64,000 bases of DNA from contig CM070684.1 of the NCBI GenBank assembly GCA_036346265.1, positions 27,680,891 through 27,744,890 of the forward strand, given 5' to 3'. Positions 47,214 to 58,210 of the stretch are shown in pieces. The stretch's first letter is position 1. Each line of letters starts with the position of its first letter. Both the position numbers and the translations under genes were made by a program. Source of the DNA: Melocanna baccifera. Taxonomy: Eukaryota > Streptophyta > Magnoliopsida > Poales > Poaceae. The notes beneath the pieces were generated by a model that was not told the DNA's origin, did not search any database, and saw nothing but the letters and a program-made list of their open reading frames with translations.

Positions 47214-48264
47214 GGTCAGAGTGAGGACCAACCAGCTCTATGTTGTGCATAATGGACTCGTTCCTCGACACTGTTGTCTCTTCCAAAGGAAGATAAGGTA
47301 CTACAAGACCTGCAACGTAACAAGTGTAAATCAACAACCCTGATTGACATAACTACTACAAGAGTATAAATGCAAAATACAGAACTACAAATATAATTTC
47401 TGTAAAGTTAAAACACCAGTTCACAGAAGAGAATGCCACCCAGGTTCAAAAGCTAATCTATTATTGCAATAATGACCTTATTTTTGCCAATTTCCGGTAA
47501 AATAAATTTGCAGAGATCATGGGACAAAGTTGCCATATAGTCATGCAATTTTAAGGAAACGAACATGAAAGAAGCAGAACTAATTAATTCTAACTATCTA
47601 GCGTAACTTTATATCTTATTCATACACAAAACAGAGATATCATCTTGGGAAAAAACACAGAGATATCAACTAAGTGAAATGCTTGCTTGGCCACATCACA
47701 GGAACAGGGAATTTCAGTACAATGCAGACAGACTGGCTGTGGAAGATATATCGTGGAAATTGGTCCGGTAATTAAATGAGAAATTTTACACATAATGACA
47801 AATTGAAGCTGGAGGTGATAATAAGTCAATAACAAACTTTAAATTGGTCCTCTCTTTTCAAGAGTAAAATTTCTTTCTTATGCCTTAAAGATGCCGTTCC
47901 CTTTCTTTTTCTTTTTCTTTTTATTTTTGGCTTAAGATCGGGCACTAACTGAAATTTAGTCTACATCATGTTTCTGTTTTGAATTCATTGTTCATTGTTT
48001 GCTTATCAATGTAATGGAGAAGAGAAGGTAATCTCACTTCATATTTAAGATAGACAGAAAATGCAAAAACAAGAAACCTCTTAAAGTAGCAAGTACAAAA
48101 CATCATAAGTTTTTGTTGTTAACTATGTAATAAAAATACCATGTACACCAGCTTGCTTAATAGTAGCCATGAAGTTCCGCACCATGCTTTAGAATCGAGT
48201 TGTAGTATGTGAAGAGAACTATTGGACAAGATAGCTCAGGTATAACCCCCTTGAACATCGCTAT

Positions 48265-48409
48265 TGTTAAGGATAGGATTATTTGTTTCCTTATATGTTT
48301 TGATTTTTTTATCTGTGTACGGTATATTCTTTTGTATATCCTCTTGTACTCTATATATATATTATCCTTTAGACCTTAGACCTTATGAATATATACAATA
48401 TTTATAACA
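48265..48409 (+). mobile_element. Solo LTR (145 bp) of a short-LTR copia-like element
   Basis: TGTTAAGGATAGG...TTTATAACA is flanked by a perfect 5-bp duplication GCTAT (48260-48264 and 48410-48414). Its ends and the TTGTACTCTATATATAT core resemble the LTRs at 10839 and 12540, so it is a cousin of that family. It interrupts an exon of the tryptophan synthase alpha pseudogene. The solo state implies LTR-LTR recombination after insertion. Confidence 0.92.
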
Positions 48410-48639
48410 GCTATGACAGAGTGTAGTGCCTTTCTTAAGTGCTCGTAATGCAGAAGTCTGAAATGATGTGAAGCAAAAACTCTTAAGTAGTAGCCCACGG
48501 TAAATAGTGCAGAGAATAAGCGCAAAGAAAACCGAACGGTTGAGGTGACAGCAAACAAGGATGGCATTGTTTTGACACAAAAAGAAGTACGCTTCAGATA
48601 TATTACAGAAAGCAAACATGCATCATTGCAAGCCAATTA

Positions 48640-49850
48640 GTACTCCCATGTCTATTACAGAGAAGCTAAGAAAAGTCCAGGGCAAACCTCTGTTAGAGGC
48701 AGAAAATTTTCAGTATCAAGCACAGTCAGTGCTCTTCAGTACTTAATTCTTACTCGTCCAGATACCTCATTTGCTGTAAACAAGGTGTGTCAGTTCCTTC
48801 AACAGCCTATGGATATTCACTGGGCAGCAATTAAGAGGATACTTCGATATATTTAGAGGGCGTTCGGAATAGCGATGGTTTCTGACTTCTGGCTGAAAAT
48901 TCACTATAGTTGATTTATTTTTTTACTATAGTTGAGTTAACTTATTAGGCATAATTAAATTTTAAAAAAAATAAAAATAAAAACAGCATGCTAACTTATC
49001 GCGGACAATACAAAGGAATACAGGAAAAAAATAAAACACACAAAATCGAAAAAAACAAAAAAAGCTAAAGGATAAATTATCAACAGTGTGCGCGAAGCCA
49101 CAGCCCAACACCGAACACTACCGCGCAGCTGTTCTGAGCAGGGCCTAAAGGTACTTTGTCCCTTGGAATTCATATTCCGAAGTCAGCTTCTAGTTTACGT
49201 AGTGTGTTCTCTGATGCTGATTGGGCCGGGTGCCCAAATGACCGACGATCCACGGGAGGATTTGTTGTGTTTCTTGGCTCTAATATCATCTCGTGGAGCT
49301 CTTGGAAGCAACTTACAGTCTCCAGGTCATCAACTGAAGCAGAATATAAAGCCCTAGCAAATGCTATAGCCGAGCGGATAGTCTCTCCTGAAAGAATTAG
49401 GAGTGTTTCTATCAGGGGCATCAACTCTGATGTGACAATTTGGGAGTTACATACTTGACTGCAAGCCCAGTGTTCCATGCTCAGACGAAGCACATCAAAG
49501 TTAGATTTCCATTTTGTTAGGGAAAGGTTGCCGCAAGAGCTCTTCAGTTCAGCTTGTATCATCGGCAGATCAACTAGCAGACCTCGTCACAAAAGCTCTA
49601 TCGAGAGATCGCTTTGATCGCCTCAAGTACAATCTCAATCTGGTGCTTACTGGTTGTGATTGAGGGGGGCTATTAAACAGTATGAGTTGTTGAAGATTCT
49701 GCAGTTAATTTGTGTTGTACAAGATTGCTGCGGCAGAGGCTGCCGTGGTTTGGACGGCACTGCAACACGTCCAACACATATCTCATGAGTTGTATTCAGT
49801 TTAACAGACCTTTGTAGTCTTATCTCTTGTAGTCATCGTAAGATCGAACA
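48640..49850 (+). pseudogene. 5'-truncated copia fragment (RT end, RNase H, start of 3' LTR)
   Basis: Frames read LRKVQGKPLLEAENFQ, then TRPDTSFAVNKVCQFLQQPM and HWAAIKRILRY. After a MITE (48854-49145) they continue LKGTLSLGIHIPKSASS, DADWAGCPNDRRSTGGF and SRSSTEAEYKALANAIAE, the RNase H region of a copia polyprotein. Frameshifts follow. A polypurine-like TTGAGGGGGGC at 49660-49670 is followed by LTR-like DNA to about 49850. It is a different copia lineage from the 6.4-kb element, with no left half present. Confidence 0.85.
48854..49145. mobile_element. MITE inserted in the copia RNase H fragment
   Basis: Ends GAGGGCGTTCGGAATAGC and (complement) GGCCCTGCTCAGAACAGC pair at most positions, and TTA / TAA lie at the borders, Tourist-like. 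The insertion splits the phrase KRILRY / LKGT, so the borders are well fixed by the interrupted coding frame. The left half matches the elements at 36188 and 39297. Confidence 0.75.
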
Positions 49851-50095
49851 ATGGTTTGAATCAACTCGATCTAAACAACCTTGTATGGCGTAAATCCATT
49901 AATTTGGAGCTCATAAACAAAGCCCTCCGTCATTATTTTGTCGAAAAAAGAAGAGCAGATACAACTACTTCAATACTAGTAGTATCTTCTTGTCAGACAA
50001 AAAGAACGTGCAGCTTAAATGCTTCGGCCCGTTCTTGTTATGATCACCAAGCTAGCTAGCCAATCCGGTTTACTAACTGCTTCTATATATACATA

Positions 50096-52358
50096 TCATG
50101 GCAGTGCATCCTTCATGCTCCTCGCATATTCCTCTAGCCTTCTCAACCCTTCTTTGGGAGAAGCTGCTTCACCTAACCGTCTCACCATTGCACTGCCAAT
50201 GATCACTCCATCTGCACCCCACTCTGCAATCTGTGTCCATGAACAGTTGATGAAGGCAACAATTTAACTAGCTTGTCAAACTAATTTTGCTATAAAAAAT
50301 TGTGCTGAATGAATATGGCTAGCTAGTTAGTCATTTACCTGCCTAACATGGTCAGGTGTCGATATACCAAAGCCAACAGCCACAGCTTTGTCAGTGACCT
50401 GCAGATAATAATAGAAGCTCTGTGATTCACAGCTCAAAATAACTAGAGACGTGAATTAACACTTGTATCGTAACAGTACCATATCTTTACTACTTTAAAA
50501 GAAGGAGTTGGTGGTTGATGAGTCTTCTCCCATATCTCTTCTTAGCCATTTGATCTGAACAATAAAATCTTAACCGCCCCTTTCCTCTCCCCCCCTCTCT
50601 CTCTCCCTCTCTCTCTCTCTCTCGCGATCTAATAGCTAAAGTTTTTCCGTTGCAACGCACGGGCACATGACTAGTTAGCATATATATAGGACATTAATCG
50701 TTACTATTTCCTGAAAAAAATGGGATAAATTTTCTTTTCTAGAAACCTGCTTAATCTCCTGAAGAAGATCCTTGACACGCGGGTTCACGTTTGGGCGGGG
50801 ACCTGTAACTCCATTGACGCTTGCCTGCATAATACGTTTAGGACAAGGAGATGCTATGAGGTCCTGGTCACAATGCTAAACCTGCAACAACAACCAGTTA
50901 GGGTTCTATCCATTGGCACTTACAAGATAAACAAATCCTTCTGAAGCTTTTGTGATTTTCTTCATCCTCTCTGTTGGTGTGGTTGGTGTTGTAAGTAGAA
51001 CCTGCAGGAAATCGTGAAAAATATAAATTGCCAGATGACTGAACTCAAGATAACTCTTCTATCCATTGGCCTGGACCGAGCATAGCCCAGGCTTAAGATG
51101 CATTGGTCTAATCTCGAGTGAGAATCTATTGAGTCCCTAAAGTTGACCAAAGGCAAGACAACTACACAGATACAAGCAAATTTCACATCCACATAACCTG
51201 ACAAGGTGGGAGTGAGGACCAACCAGCTCTATGGTGTGCATAATGGCCTCGTTCCTCAACAATGCAGTCTCTTCCAAAGGAACGTCAGGTACTACAAGAC
51301 CTGCAACATGACAAAGTGTAAATCAACAACCCTGAATGGCACCACCACTACAACAGTCTAGGCCTCACTCAATTTTGCCTTTTTATATGACTTATGGTTT
51401 TTTACTGTAGCTGATTTATTTTATACTGTAATTGTTGATAACTTTTTTGTGTAATTAAATTTTAAAAAATAAAAATAGAAAAAATAAATTAGCCCGTCAC
51501 AAACAATGCAAAGAAACACAGAAAAAAAAAACCAAAAATTAGAAATTTATGAAATTAAGGAAAAAGAGAACTAGAAGTTAAAAACCAGAAACCGAAATCA
51601 AAATGCAATAAAAATTACCTTGTACACCAGCTTGTTTAATAGTAGCCATGAAGTTGCGCACTCCACGCTTTAGAATTGGGTTGTAGTATGTGAAGAGAAC
51701 TATTGGACAAGACAGCTCAGGTGTTACCCCCTTGAGCATCGCCATGACAGAATCGAGTGTAGTGCCTTGCTTAAGTGCCCGTGATGCAGAAGCCTGAAAT
51801 GATGTGAAGCCAAAACTCCAAGTTGTATAGCAGTACGCCAATATTGCAACTGATAATAAGCGCAAAGAAAACCGAATCCATACCTGAATAACCGGTCCAT
51901 CAGACAGTGGATCCGAGTAGGGTAAGCCGAGCTCAATGACATCCGAACCGCAGGAATCGAGAATCCGCAACGCTCTCGATGTGGTTGCCAAGTCAGGGTC
52001 GCCGGCAGTGATGAACGGGATGAACGCAGTCTGAAATTTTTCAAGGTTAAGACTTAAAGAACCGAATGGCGTAATTGCCTCCAAGTCGCATGAGTTGAAT
52101 CAAGAATCGAGGGTTGAGAAACAGCACCTTGCCCTGGTCCCGGAGCCTGGAGAAGGTCTCCGCGACGCTGCGCTTGCCGGTGGCCACGCTGCGGAGCTGG
52201 GCAATGGGAGCGGCGGCGACCGCCCTGGTCGATACCCCAGCCGCGCGCCGCCTCCACAGGGGCAGCCAAGCAGCCGACGAGGAGGAGGACGAGGAGGCCG
52301 CGGCGGCGGCGGCAACCGAGTAAATGGAGGAGGAGGAAGCCTTGAGCACGAATGCCAT
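50096..52358 (-). CDS. TSA: Tryptophan synthase alpha chain / indole-3-glycerol phosphate lyase, chloroplast, 326 aa
   Basis: Eight minus-strand exons: 52128-52358, 51884-52030, 51619-51793, 51224-51300, 50924-51001, 50747-50824, 50339-50398, 50096-50230, all GT-AG and summing to 981 nt. The first about 55 residues (Ala/Ser-rich, WLPLWRRRAAG) form a chloroplast transit peptide. The mature TrpA barrel has FIPFITAGDPD, the catalytic Glu110 and Asp121 in IELGLPYSDPLSDGPVIQ, FTYYNPIL, VVPDVPLEE, VNGVTGPR, VGFGISTPDHVRQ and the phosphate-binding GADGVIIGSAMV. It converts indole-3-glycerol phosphate to indole and glyceraldehyde-3-phosphate. Grass paralogues of this sequence type include stand-alone lyases (IGL/BX1), and the sequence alone does not settle which this is. 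An alternative in-frame ATG lies four codons upstream. A Helitron and a MITE sit in its introns. Confidence 0.94.
50484..50674 (+). mobile_element. Miniature non-autonomous Helitron (191 bp) in a TSA intron
   Basis: The left end TCTTTACTACTTTAAAAG follows a host A, and the right end CTAG precedes a host T. Just before the CTAG lies the short palindromic CCGTTGCAACGCACGG typical of rice Helitron 3' ends. The middle contains a (CT)n microsatellite (about 50586-50622). No protein is encoded. It lies in the intron between exons 50747-50824 and 50339-50398. Confidence 0.75.
51365..51590. mobile_element. MITE relic in a TSA intron
   Basis: AT-rich DNA with the blocks TTTACTGTAGCTGATTTATT, GTAATTAAATTTTAAAAAAT and AACAATGCAAAGAAACAC, in the same order as in the MITEs at 36188 and 48854. 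The ends are eroded. It fills most of the intron between exons 51619-51793 and 51224-51300, and the corresponding intron of the pseudogene copy (47310-48139) lacks it. Confidence 0.6.
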
Positions 52359-53544
52359 GTGATGTGACAACGTGCAGTCTATCTACCCAGTGCCTACCAG
52401 TAAGGCAGTGAGATGACGTGGACTTGTTCGAAACCAGACAAGAATATGTTGGCTCGGCTTGGCTTAGACTGAGATGAGTTGAGGTTTGGTACGGGACAGG
52501 AGTCAGGTGGAGCTATTAATAGTGGAGGCCTCGGTTAGCTTTCGCGGCACGTGGGTTTCGCCGCGCTGCACGTGCGTGGACTATTCTTTTCTATTCTCCT
52601 GGGCACTGCTAGTTTATTCCGTTCTCATTTGCAAACGGGAGCAGCGTTCGTAAGTACGATAAAAGCTTCTATGGTACGCCCACTTCAATTATTGGATCTC
52701 ACTTCAAAATATAATCTCAGCTTTACTATCTATACAACAACAAAAAAAATCATAAGACGCAATAAATTATCACCGAACTTGCAACAAAAAGACTCATTAC
52801 AACAAACACAAAAGCATAACTAAAAAATGCAAGAAATAAAAACTATTAATGCAATATTATAAGAAAACTACTCCAAAAAGTATACATTATTGCTGCAATA
52901 AATAAAAAATAAGTGAAAACCGTCGCTATATTTTGAAGAAGGTAATACAACATTAGAAAGAACTCATGCATCGACTCGACTTAGCTGTTGCAACAATTGA
53001 TATAGAGGTTGGATAAGGAGGAGGAGGCCGGCTAACAACATATTGTTTTGTCGCCAGCAGGACTAGGTCTATTGATGTTCGAGACTAGCCTCCACCACCA
53101 CTTATATGAAGTACACAAGCTATATATATATACTTTAGAGATATGTTTCAAAGTAAAAATCTTTAATATATAGAAAGAGAAATATGAATTAATACTAATG
53201 AAACCACAAAGCATAGAGTAAACCTTCCTTAAGTGTGTGCATACAAGAATATAGTGAAAAACATATGCACATATTCATCTTAGGCTTTTGGATAAGTTTA
53301 ATCTATATTTTGGATCTAAGGAATGCACTAAGTTATAAGAATGAGATATCGAATGTATACCTATATGATTTTCACCTCTTTATCCAAGTGAGACTTAAGA
53401 GATTATAATCAATCAAACATGTCAGTCTCATAATAGCATTTATCATTCATTATATCCAATGAGACTAGATGATATCATAATTAATAAACATATTATTCTC
53501 ATAATTGTATTTGTCATTATCATAAAAACCAACTTAATAGAGCT
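52359..53544. other. TSA promoter side and AT-rich spacer
   Basis: The first about 200 bp hold the TSA 5' UTR and promoter; a minus-strand TATTAATAG-like box lies at about 52513-52521. Beyond 52600 the DNA is AT-rich without gene signals, apart from a duplicated CATTATATCCAATGAGACT-type motif near 53400-53480. Confidence 0.45.
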
Positions 53545-54651
53545 TAATCTTACACCAGGATCGCGCCAAATGCATTGAGGGTGGCCCTTCCTAGGATAGC
53601 GTTGTAGGGGTACTGCAGGTCTACCACATCAAAGGTGATGACTTCATGTCTGCTCTGTTGTCCTTGTGCTTGACGAGTGGGCCCTTCCAGAGACCTTGGA
53701 TAGCTGCGTTGATTACAGTCGTGCCGCTGACGTCTTTCACTTGGCAGCAAACTCTCTTGAAGCACCAAAAGTAGGCCCGCAGCTTCTCTCCCAACTCCTG
53801 CCTCACCACGAAGAGCTGGTCGACATCAATTCGCTCCACATAGTTGCCTTTAAAGTTGTTGTGCATGAGATTCTGGATTTGTTCCTACACGTACATGGAG
53901 TCAGGAACGACAGTGAAAAATCAAGAGAGTGCCAGGCTAACCCTTTTGCCTTTGTCGTGTCGTCCCCCTCTCGCTGCTTCGATTGCCGTCTCGTAGATGC
54001 GCAACAATTCACGGGGTTGGTGTCACCCTTGTATGACTCCACTATAAGCATTTTGAAATCCTCCATCCAGTCACTCTGCTACAGTCATGTGAAGAGGGGC
54101 GACTCTGGATCCACCCACTGAGAGGTTCCAGCACGGGCCCAGTGACCCTCTACGCCTACCATAGTTGCCTCCACTGCCACCACGGTGGGCATCGGCTGGC
54201 TCTAGCTTTCCTGCATCTCGCGCATTGCTCTCTGTAGGTCCACCAACTCTTGCTACAGCGTCCTACAGATCGCCTCGAGGGCGCCTTGGCTAGTACTTGT
54301 TGTAGGAGGGAGGACGCCCTCTGTTCCTCGTGTGGTGATGGCGATGGCGCCGATGCTGTTGCTTATCTCGGGGTTCCCGCTGGCTGCCGCCTCCTCCGTT
54401 TGTCGTGCTTCCTGCCCCACCATCGGTGTAGTCGCTGAAGGGCCTCTTTCATCACTCGTCACTACCTCCGTTGTCGCTGCACCAGTGCGTCGCTGCCACA
54501 AGGACAAGGGTCCTTCATCAGTCGCTTTTGTTGCTCTCACCGTGGTGACCTCGGGGACGGTGCTTCTTTTTCGCTTGGTCATCGATGTCACTGCCTTCTT
54601 TGGGGTCGACGTCTTCTTCAAGGTCGATGTCTCCGCCTTCTTCGACGCCAT
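53545..54651 (-). pseudogene. Ty3/gypsy gag-protease relic
   Basis: The minus strand starts MASKKAETSTLKKTSTPKKA, a basic gag N-terminus. A frame-shifted capsid part follows (MHNNFKGNYVERIDVDQLF, VVRQELGEKLRAYFWCFKRV, INAAIQGLWKGPL), matching the LRxYxxRF gag core of gypsy elements. Next comes the protease-RT junction phrase FDVVDLQYPYNAILGRATLN at about 53560-53640. Nothing of RT or integrase lies further left and no LTR was identified, so the fragment is truncated on both sides. Confidence 0.75.
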
Positions 54652-54689
54652 TGCTTTGGACAGCTCCTACCTTAGCTCGTAGCTTATAC

Positions 54690-57480
54690 GTCAGTCCCTA
54701 CGAATGACGTCAACTGTTGTGGTTACAGATCAAACAGTAAACAAGATCGCTATCGATGAGGCCTTGAAGGGGCTGCCTGGGGTCATAGATGCCATGGAAA
54801 ATGTGTATAGGATGCTTATCTAGAATATAGGTATCTTTTCCTAAAAAAACTGAGTCATGCCTTTCCCATGGAGCACTAAGTCACATGTTTATAGCCACAA
54901 GAAGGCTTGTTACATAACTATCCTTATCTAGGTATGCACTTACAGAGGTAAATATGTCATTTTTTCTAGTTGAAGTTACATGAGCATCCCTACTTGGGTT
55001 TATATATACATGGGTAAACATGATATTTTTCTAGCCTTTAGTACTTGCCATGCCAGGCTACTGGGCTATTGACATGATAGGCTGATTGGGCTAAGGTTGG
55101 GGCCATTCCCTCAACATCACCACACAGCATTGCTACACTACATATATCTCGAGACGGGTTTGTGATAGTAGTTACCAGAATTGAATCGTGGTCTTTTTCC
55201 CTAGAATCAGAAGCTTAGTTTTTGTTACTCATGAGCAGAATTACACATAGATAATACATAGAAATAAAGAAATTATGATGCATGGTTTAGCCATGTGTAC
55301 CTTTATCTATCCACAACTCGAATTATGTTTTTTTCCCACAAAGCAGTTTGTCGCATCGTTTCGAAAAGTAGTCACTGCTCACTAATTGATTGTAAAGACA
55401 ATTTCTAGAAGTTTGATCTTTAGGTCATATTTTTTTAGGCTTTTGGGTTCAAAAGTCGAAATAAGCGGTGTGATATTTTGAAATAGATTTTCTAAACAAT
55501 TTCTCGAGTTTAAAATCATACAAATCATCTATATGATATCGCTATCATCTACTATCATCTTAAAAAATAAGCGGTGCGATATTTTGACATAGATTTTCTA
55601 AACAATTTCTCGAGCTTAAAATCATACAAATAATATATATGATATCGCTATCATCTACTATCATTTTAAAAAATACAGATAAAAACTCTTAAATCCATTA
55701 AACGCAGCGAAGAGAACATGGACAAAGGCAATTACACGCGGTGGAATTTTGGACACATGTGGTATGATTGTTCTCCGAAATTCCGAAAATAGCCTCTAAA
55801 ACATCAAAATTCCAAAAATAACCCTCAAAACATCAAAATTTCAAAAGTAGCCCCCTTCCCGACCGCGCAACCGTGCCGATGCAACACGTGGCGTAGTAGT
55901 GCCCCGACTACACCACTCAATGCCGACGCGACACGTGGCCTAGTGGTGCGGTTAGGGAGCACACCATATAGGTATGGTGCGGCCCGACCGCACCACTGGA
56001 CACATGTCGCCTCTACATGATCGTACGGTTGGGGATAGGGTTAGTTTTAAAATTTTCATAATTTTAATATTATTTTTAGAATTTTAGAGATCAATAATGT
56101 TATATCTGTCCAAAATTCCACGCGGTGCGTCTCAGGAGGATTGCTCCAATAAACAGCTGCCACTTCAGAGCTGGATCGAGGGGCTGCATCGGGCCGGGTT
56201 TTGAGCGCCCGCACGTGGACGTACGCCATCTTCCATGCCTCCCGCGCTCCACCACCACGCGGAGCACATGCGGCGGACGTATGTGGAGGACCCACCGATC
56301 ACGCGCGCGTACCTCTGATGACGATCTGACGGTGACGTCACTCGGCATTGATCAGCTTCGTGTTTGCCTCTCGCTACATGGACGCGTGCCATGCTGAGCT
56401 TGCTCATTGGCTTAGCCCAATTTGTATCGGACTATACATATCTTGAGCACCTCTTTCAAACATTGGAAATTGAAAACGTAGAAATAGAAAAAAAACATAT
56501 GAACTGAACGTCATGCTCACTTTAATGCTACAAGAATTAAAAATACAGGATTTGTATAGAAAATGCTGTTTGGATGCTCGATAGAAATTTTAAAGGAAAG
56601 TACTTCTTGATTAGAGAGAGAATAGGTGAGAGAGAGTGATCTTACCCTTGGACTTCTAAGAGGAATTTTACCAAGAGGTTTGAGCTCATGTTTAGAAGCT
56701 AGTAAAAAGGAGCGGAGTGCTATTCCGTGGACGCTATCCGTTGCTTAAATCATTCGTCTCGTGTGCGCCGCCACCGTTAAACACAGCACACACACCCTCT
56801 CGCAGTTGAAAGTAGTTAAAATTTCCATGTGAATGTTCGAAAACTCTAATTGAAAGTCAAAATTTTCTCATGGAAGCTTAAAAATTTTAGTGAAAAAAAT
56901 AAGCCTTCAACTGGAAAACGTGATACTTTCAAACTGAATTTTGGACTATCGACTTGACAATCTGGCATTTCAATTAGAAAATTTGAGCTTAAAATTTGCA
57001 GTTGAGAGACCTTGTGATCGCCGAACGGGGCATGGGTAGGATAGCGAGGAAGGTGATGGGAGGATGGACAGAGAAGACGACGGAGACACGGGCGTCCGCT
57101 CACGAAGACCACAGTAGGTGGACGCCAAATAAATAGCAAACCCTGCGATAAAACTATTTTTTAGATTTGCAAAAAAAGGAAATAGCAAAAGAGATAAACT
57201 TTTTATAGAGAAAAAAACCTCGAATATAAACCCTGGTATAAGCAAACCGAGAAGCAAACGGCTGATGAATCACCAGTGCATGGTGTGGAGGATTTGATCG
57301 ATCACGGTGCAAACTAGCAATGATCGCGCGTCAAAACAAACAAATTAGCATTTGATACACTTACGGTGACATGGTATATATATTTGCTTTTGTGTTTTCA
57401 ATTTGTTTGCAAGATTAACACCTTTGCGTGTGTTTAATGTGTTCGTATTGCATCGCAATAATGCTGGTTAATTTGTAGGG
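54690..57480. other. Intergenic region with repeats, no gene
   Basis: AT-rich DNA with a 106-bp tandem duplication at 55459-55670. A block at 55770-56010 of repeated CCCGACCGC / CACGTGGC / TAGTGGTGCGG phrases is low-complexity and repeat-like. A GC-rich island at 56110-56400 contains CACGTGG and TGACGTCA motifs but no coding pattern. Confidence 0.4.
55459..55670 (+). repeat. 106-bp tandem duplication
   Basis: The sequence starting AAATAAGCGGTGTGATATTT at 55459 is repeated from 55565 with about 6-8 differences (for example, CTCGAGTTTAAAATC against CTCGAGCTTAAAATC). It lies inside a MITE-like unit related to 13910-14030. Confidence 0.88.
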
Positions 57481-57489
57481 AATTGTCGG

Positions 57490-57995
57490 TGCCAGCGAGA
57501 TCGCGGTTAATCGCGACGACCATGACATCTTTAGCCCCAGCAAGAAATTTAGGCCTTGGGCTCTCTCTACCTTGGCCCAACTTCTGATACTTTGGGCCAG
57601 TACTTTTGGCCCTCATGCACATTGTACACGGGGTGAATATATAGCATCATCAAAATTTTCTCCCAAAAAAAGCATCATCAATTAACGATAAATTGATGCT
57701 TGCTTTTGTTTTTGCGAATGAAATTGCATCTGGTTCTTCCCATCCGTCCAAAAGAACAAGAAAGTATTATGCATCCGCGTGTAACCGATCGGCTCGTCGA
57801 TGGAGTTAAATCCAAATCAACAAGTAGCGTCCATGGGACAGTATGAATGATTTGTATGTATGATAATTGATGAGTGCACACGAGATCGCGGTTAATATCG
57901 ACGACCATGACACGGACCTCAGCTTTAGCTTTGGGCCTTGAACTCTGCCTCTTTCTCTCTGGACCAAATATAGGAATTTTGGGTTTGCACTTTTG
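57490..57995 (+). repeat. Direct duplication of about 125 bp upstream of the bHLH gene
   Basis: The copy at 57490-57614 (GAGATCGCGGTTAATCGCGA, CGACCATGACA, GGGCCTT.., TTTTGGCCC) recurs at 57871-57995 with many substitutions and small indels. The copies are 381 bp apart. Both contain TGGGCC-type motifs and lie within 0.8 kb of the bHLH start. Confidence 0.75.
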
Positions 57996-58210
57996 GCCCA
58001 ACAAATTCTTGTCGCTAACGCAGCTCTGTCAAATTCCGGCCCAACTAGGCCCATTCCCCTACTTTTCTCTTCCCCTGCTACGACTGCTAGTAAATAAAAG
58101 GGAAGGGAGCGAGCGAGCGACCGAACCACGCCTTCCGAGCCGGCAGAGCCGAGGTAGCAAGGAGTTACCAGCTTGGCGGTCGCCCGCGGCCTGGACTCAC
58201 GTCGCCGGGC

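Larger units (their letters stand above)
38350..48535 (-). pseudogene. Disrupted duplicate of the tryptophan synthase alpha gene
   Basis: Pieces of this span match the intact gene at 51028-51870 in the same order and strand: 38353-38373, 38803-38897, 40814-40839, 47214-48264 and 48410-48535. Exon equivalents are 47233-47309 (77 bp, same length and splice sites; frame still open, but the conserved VVPDVP reads VVPYLP) and 48140-48457. The second has lost 2 bp near 48180 and 5 bp near 48415 and is interrupted by a solo LTR. A hAT element and a copia element fill the rest. The transit-peptide exon, the catalytic-Glu exon and all 3' exons are absent, so no enzyme can be made. Confidence 0.88.

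Noticed and set aside
54332..54682. 116-codon plus-strand frame
   Set aside because: Antisense shadow of the gypsy gag N-terminus on the minus strand.
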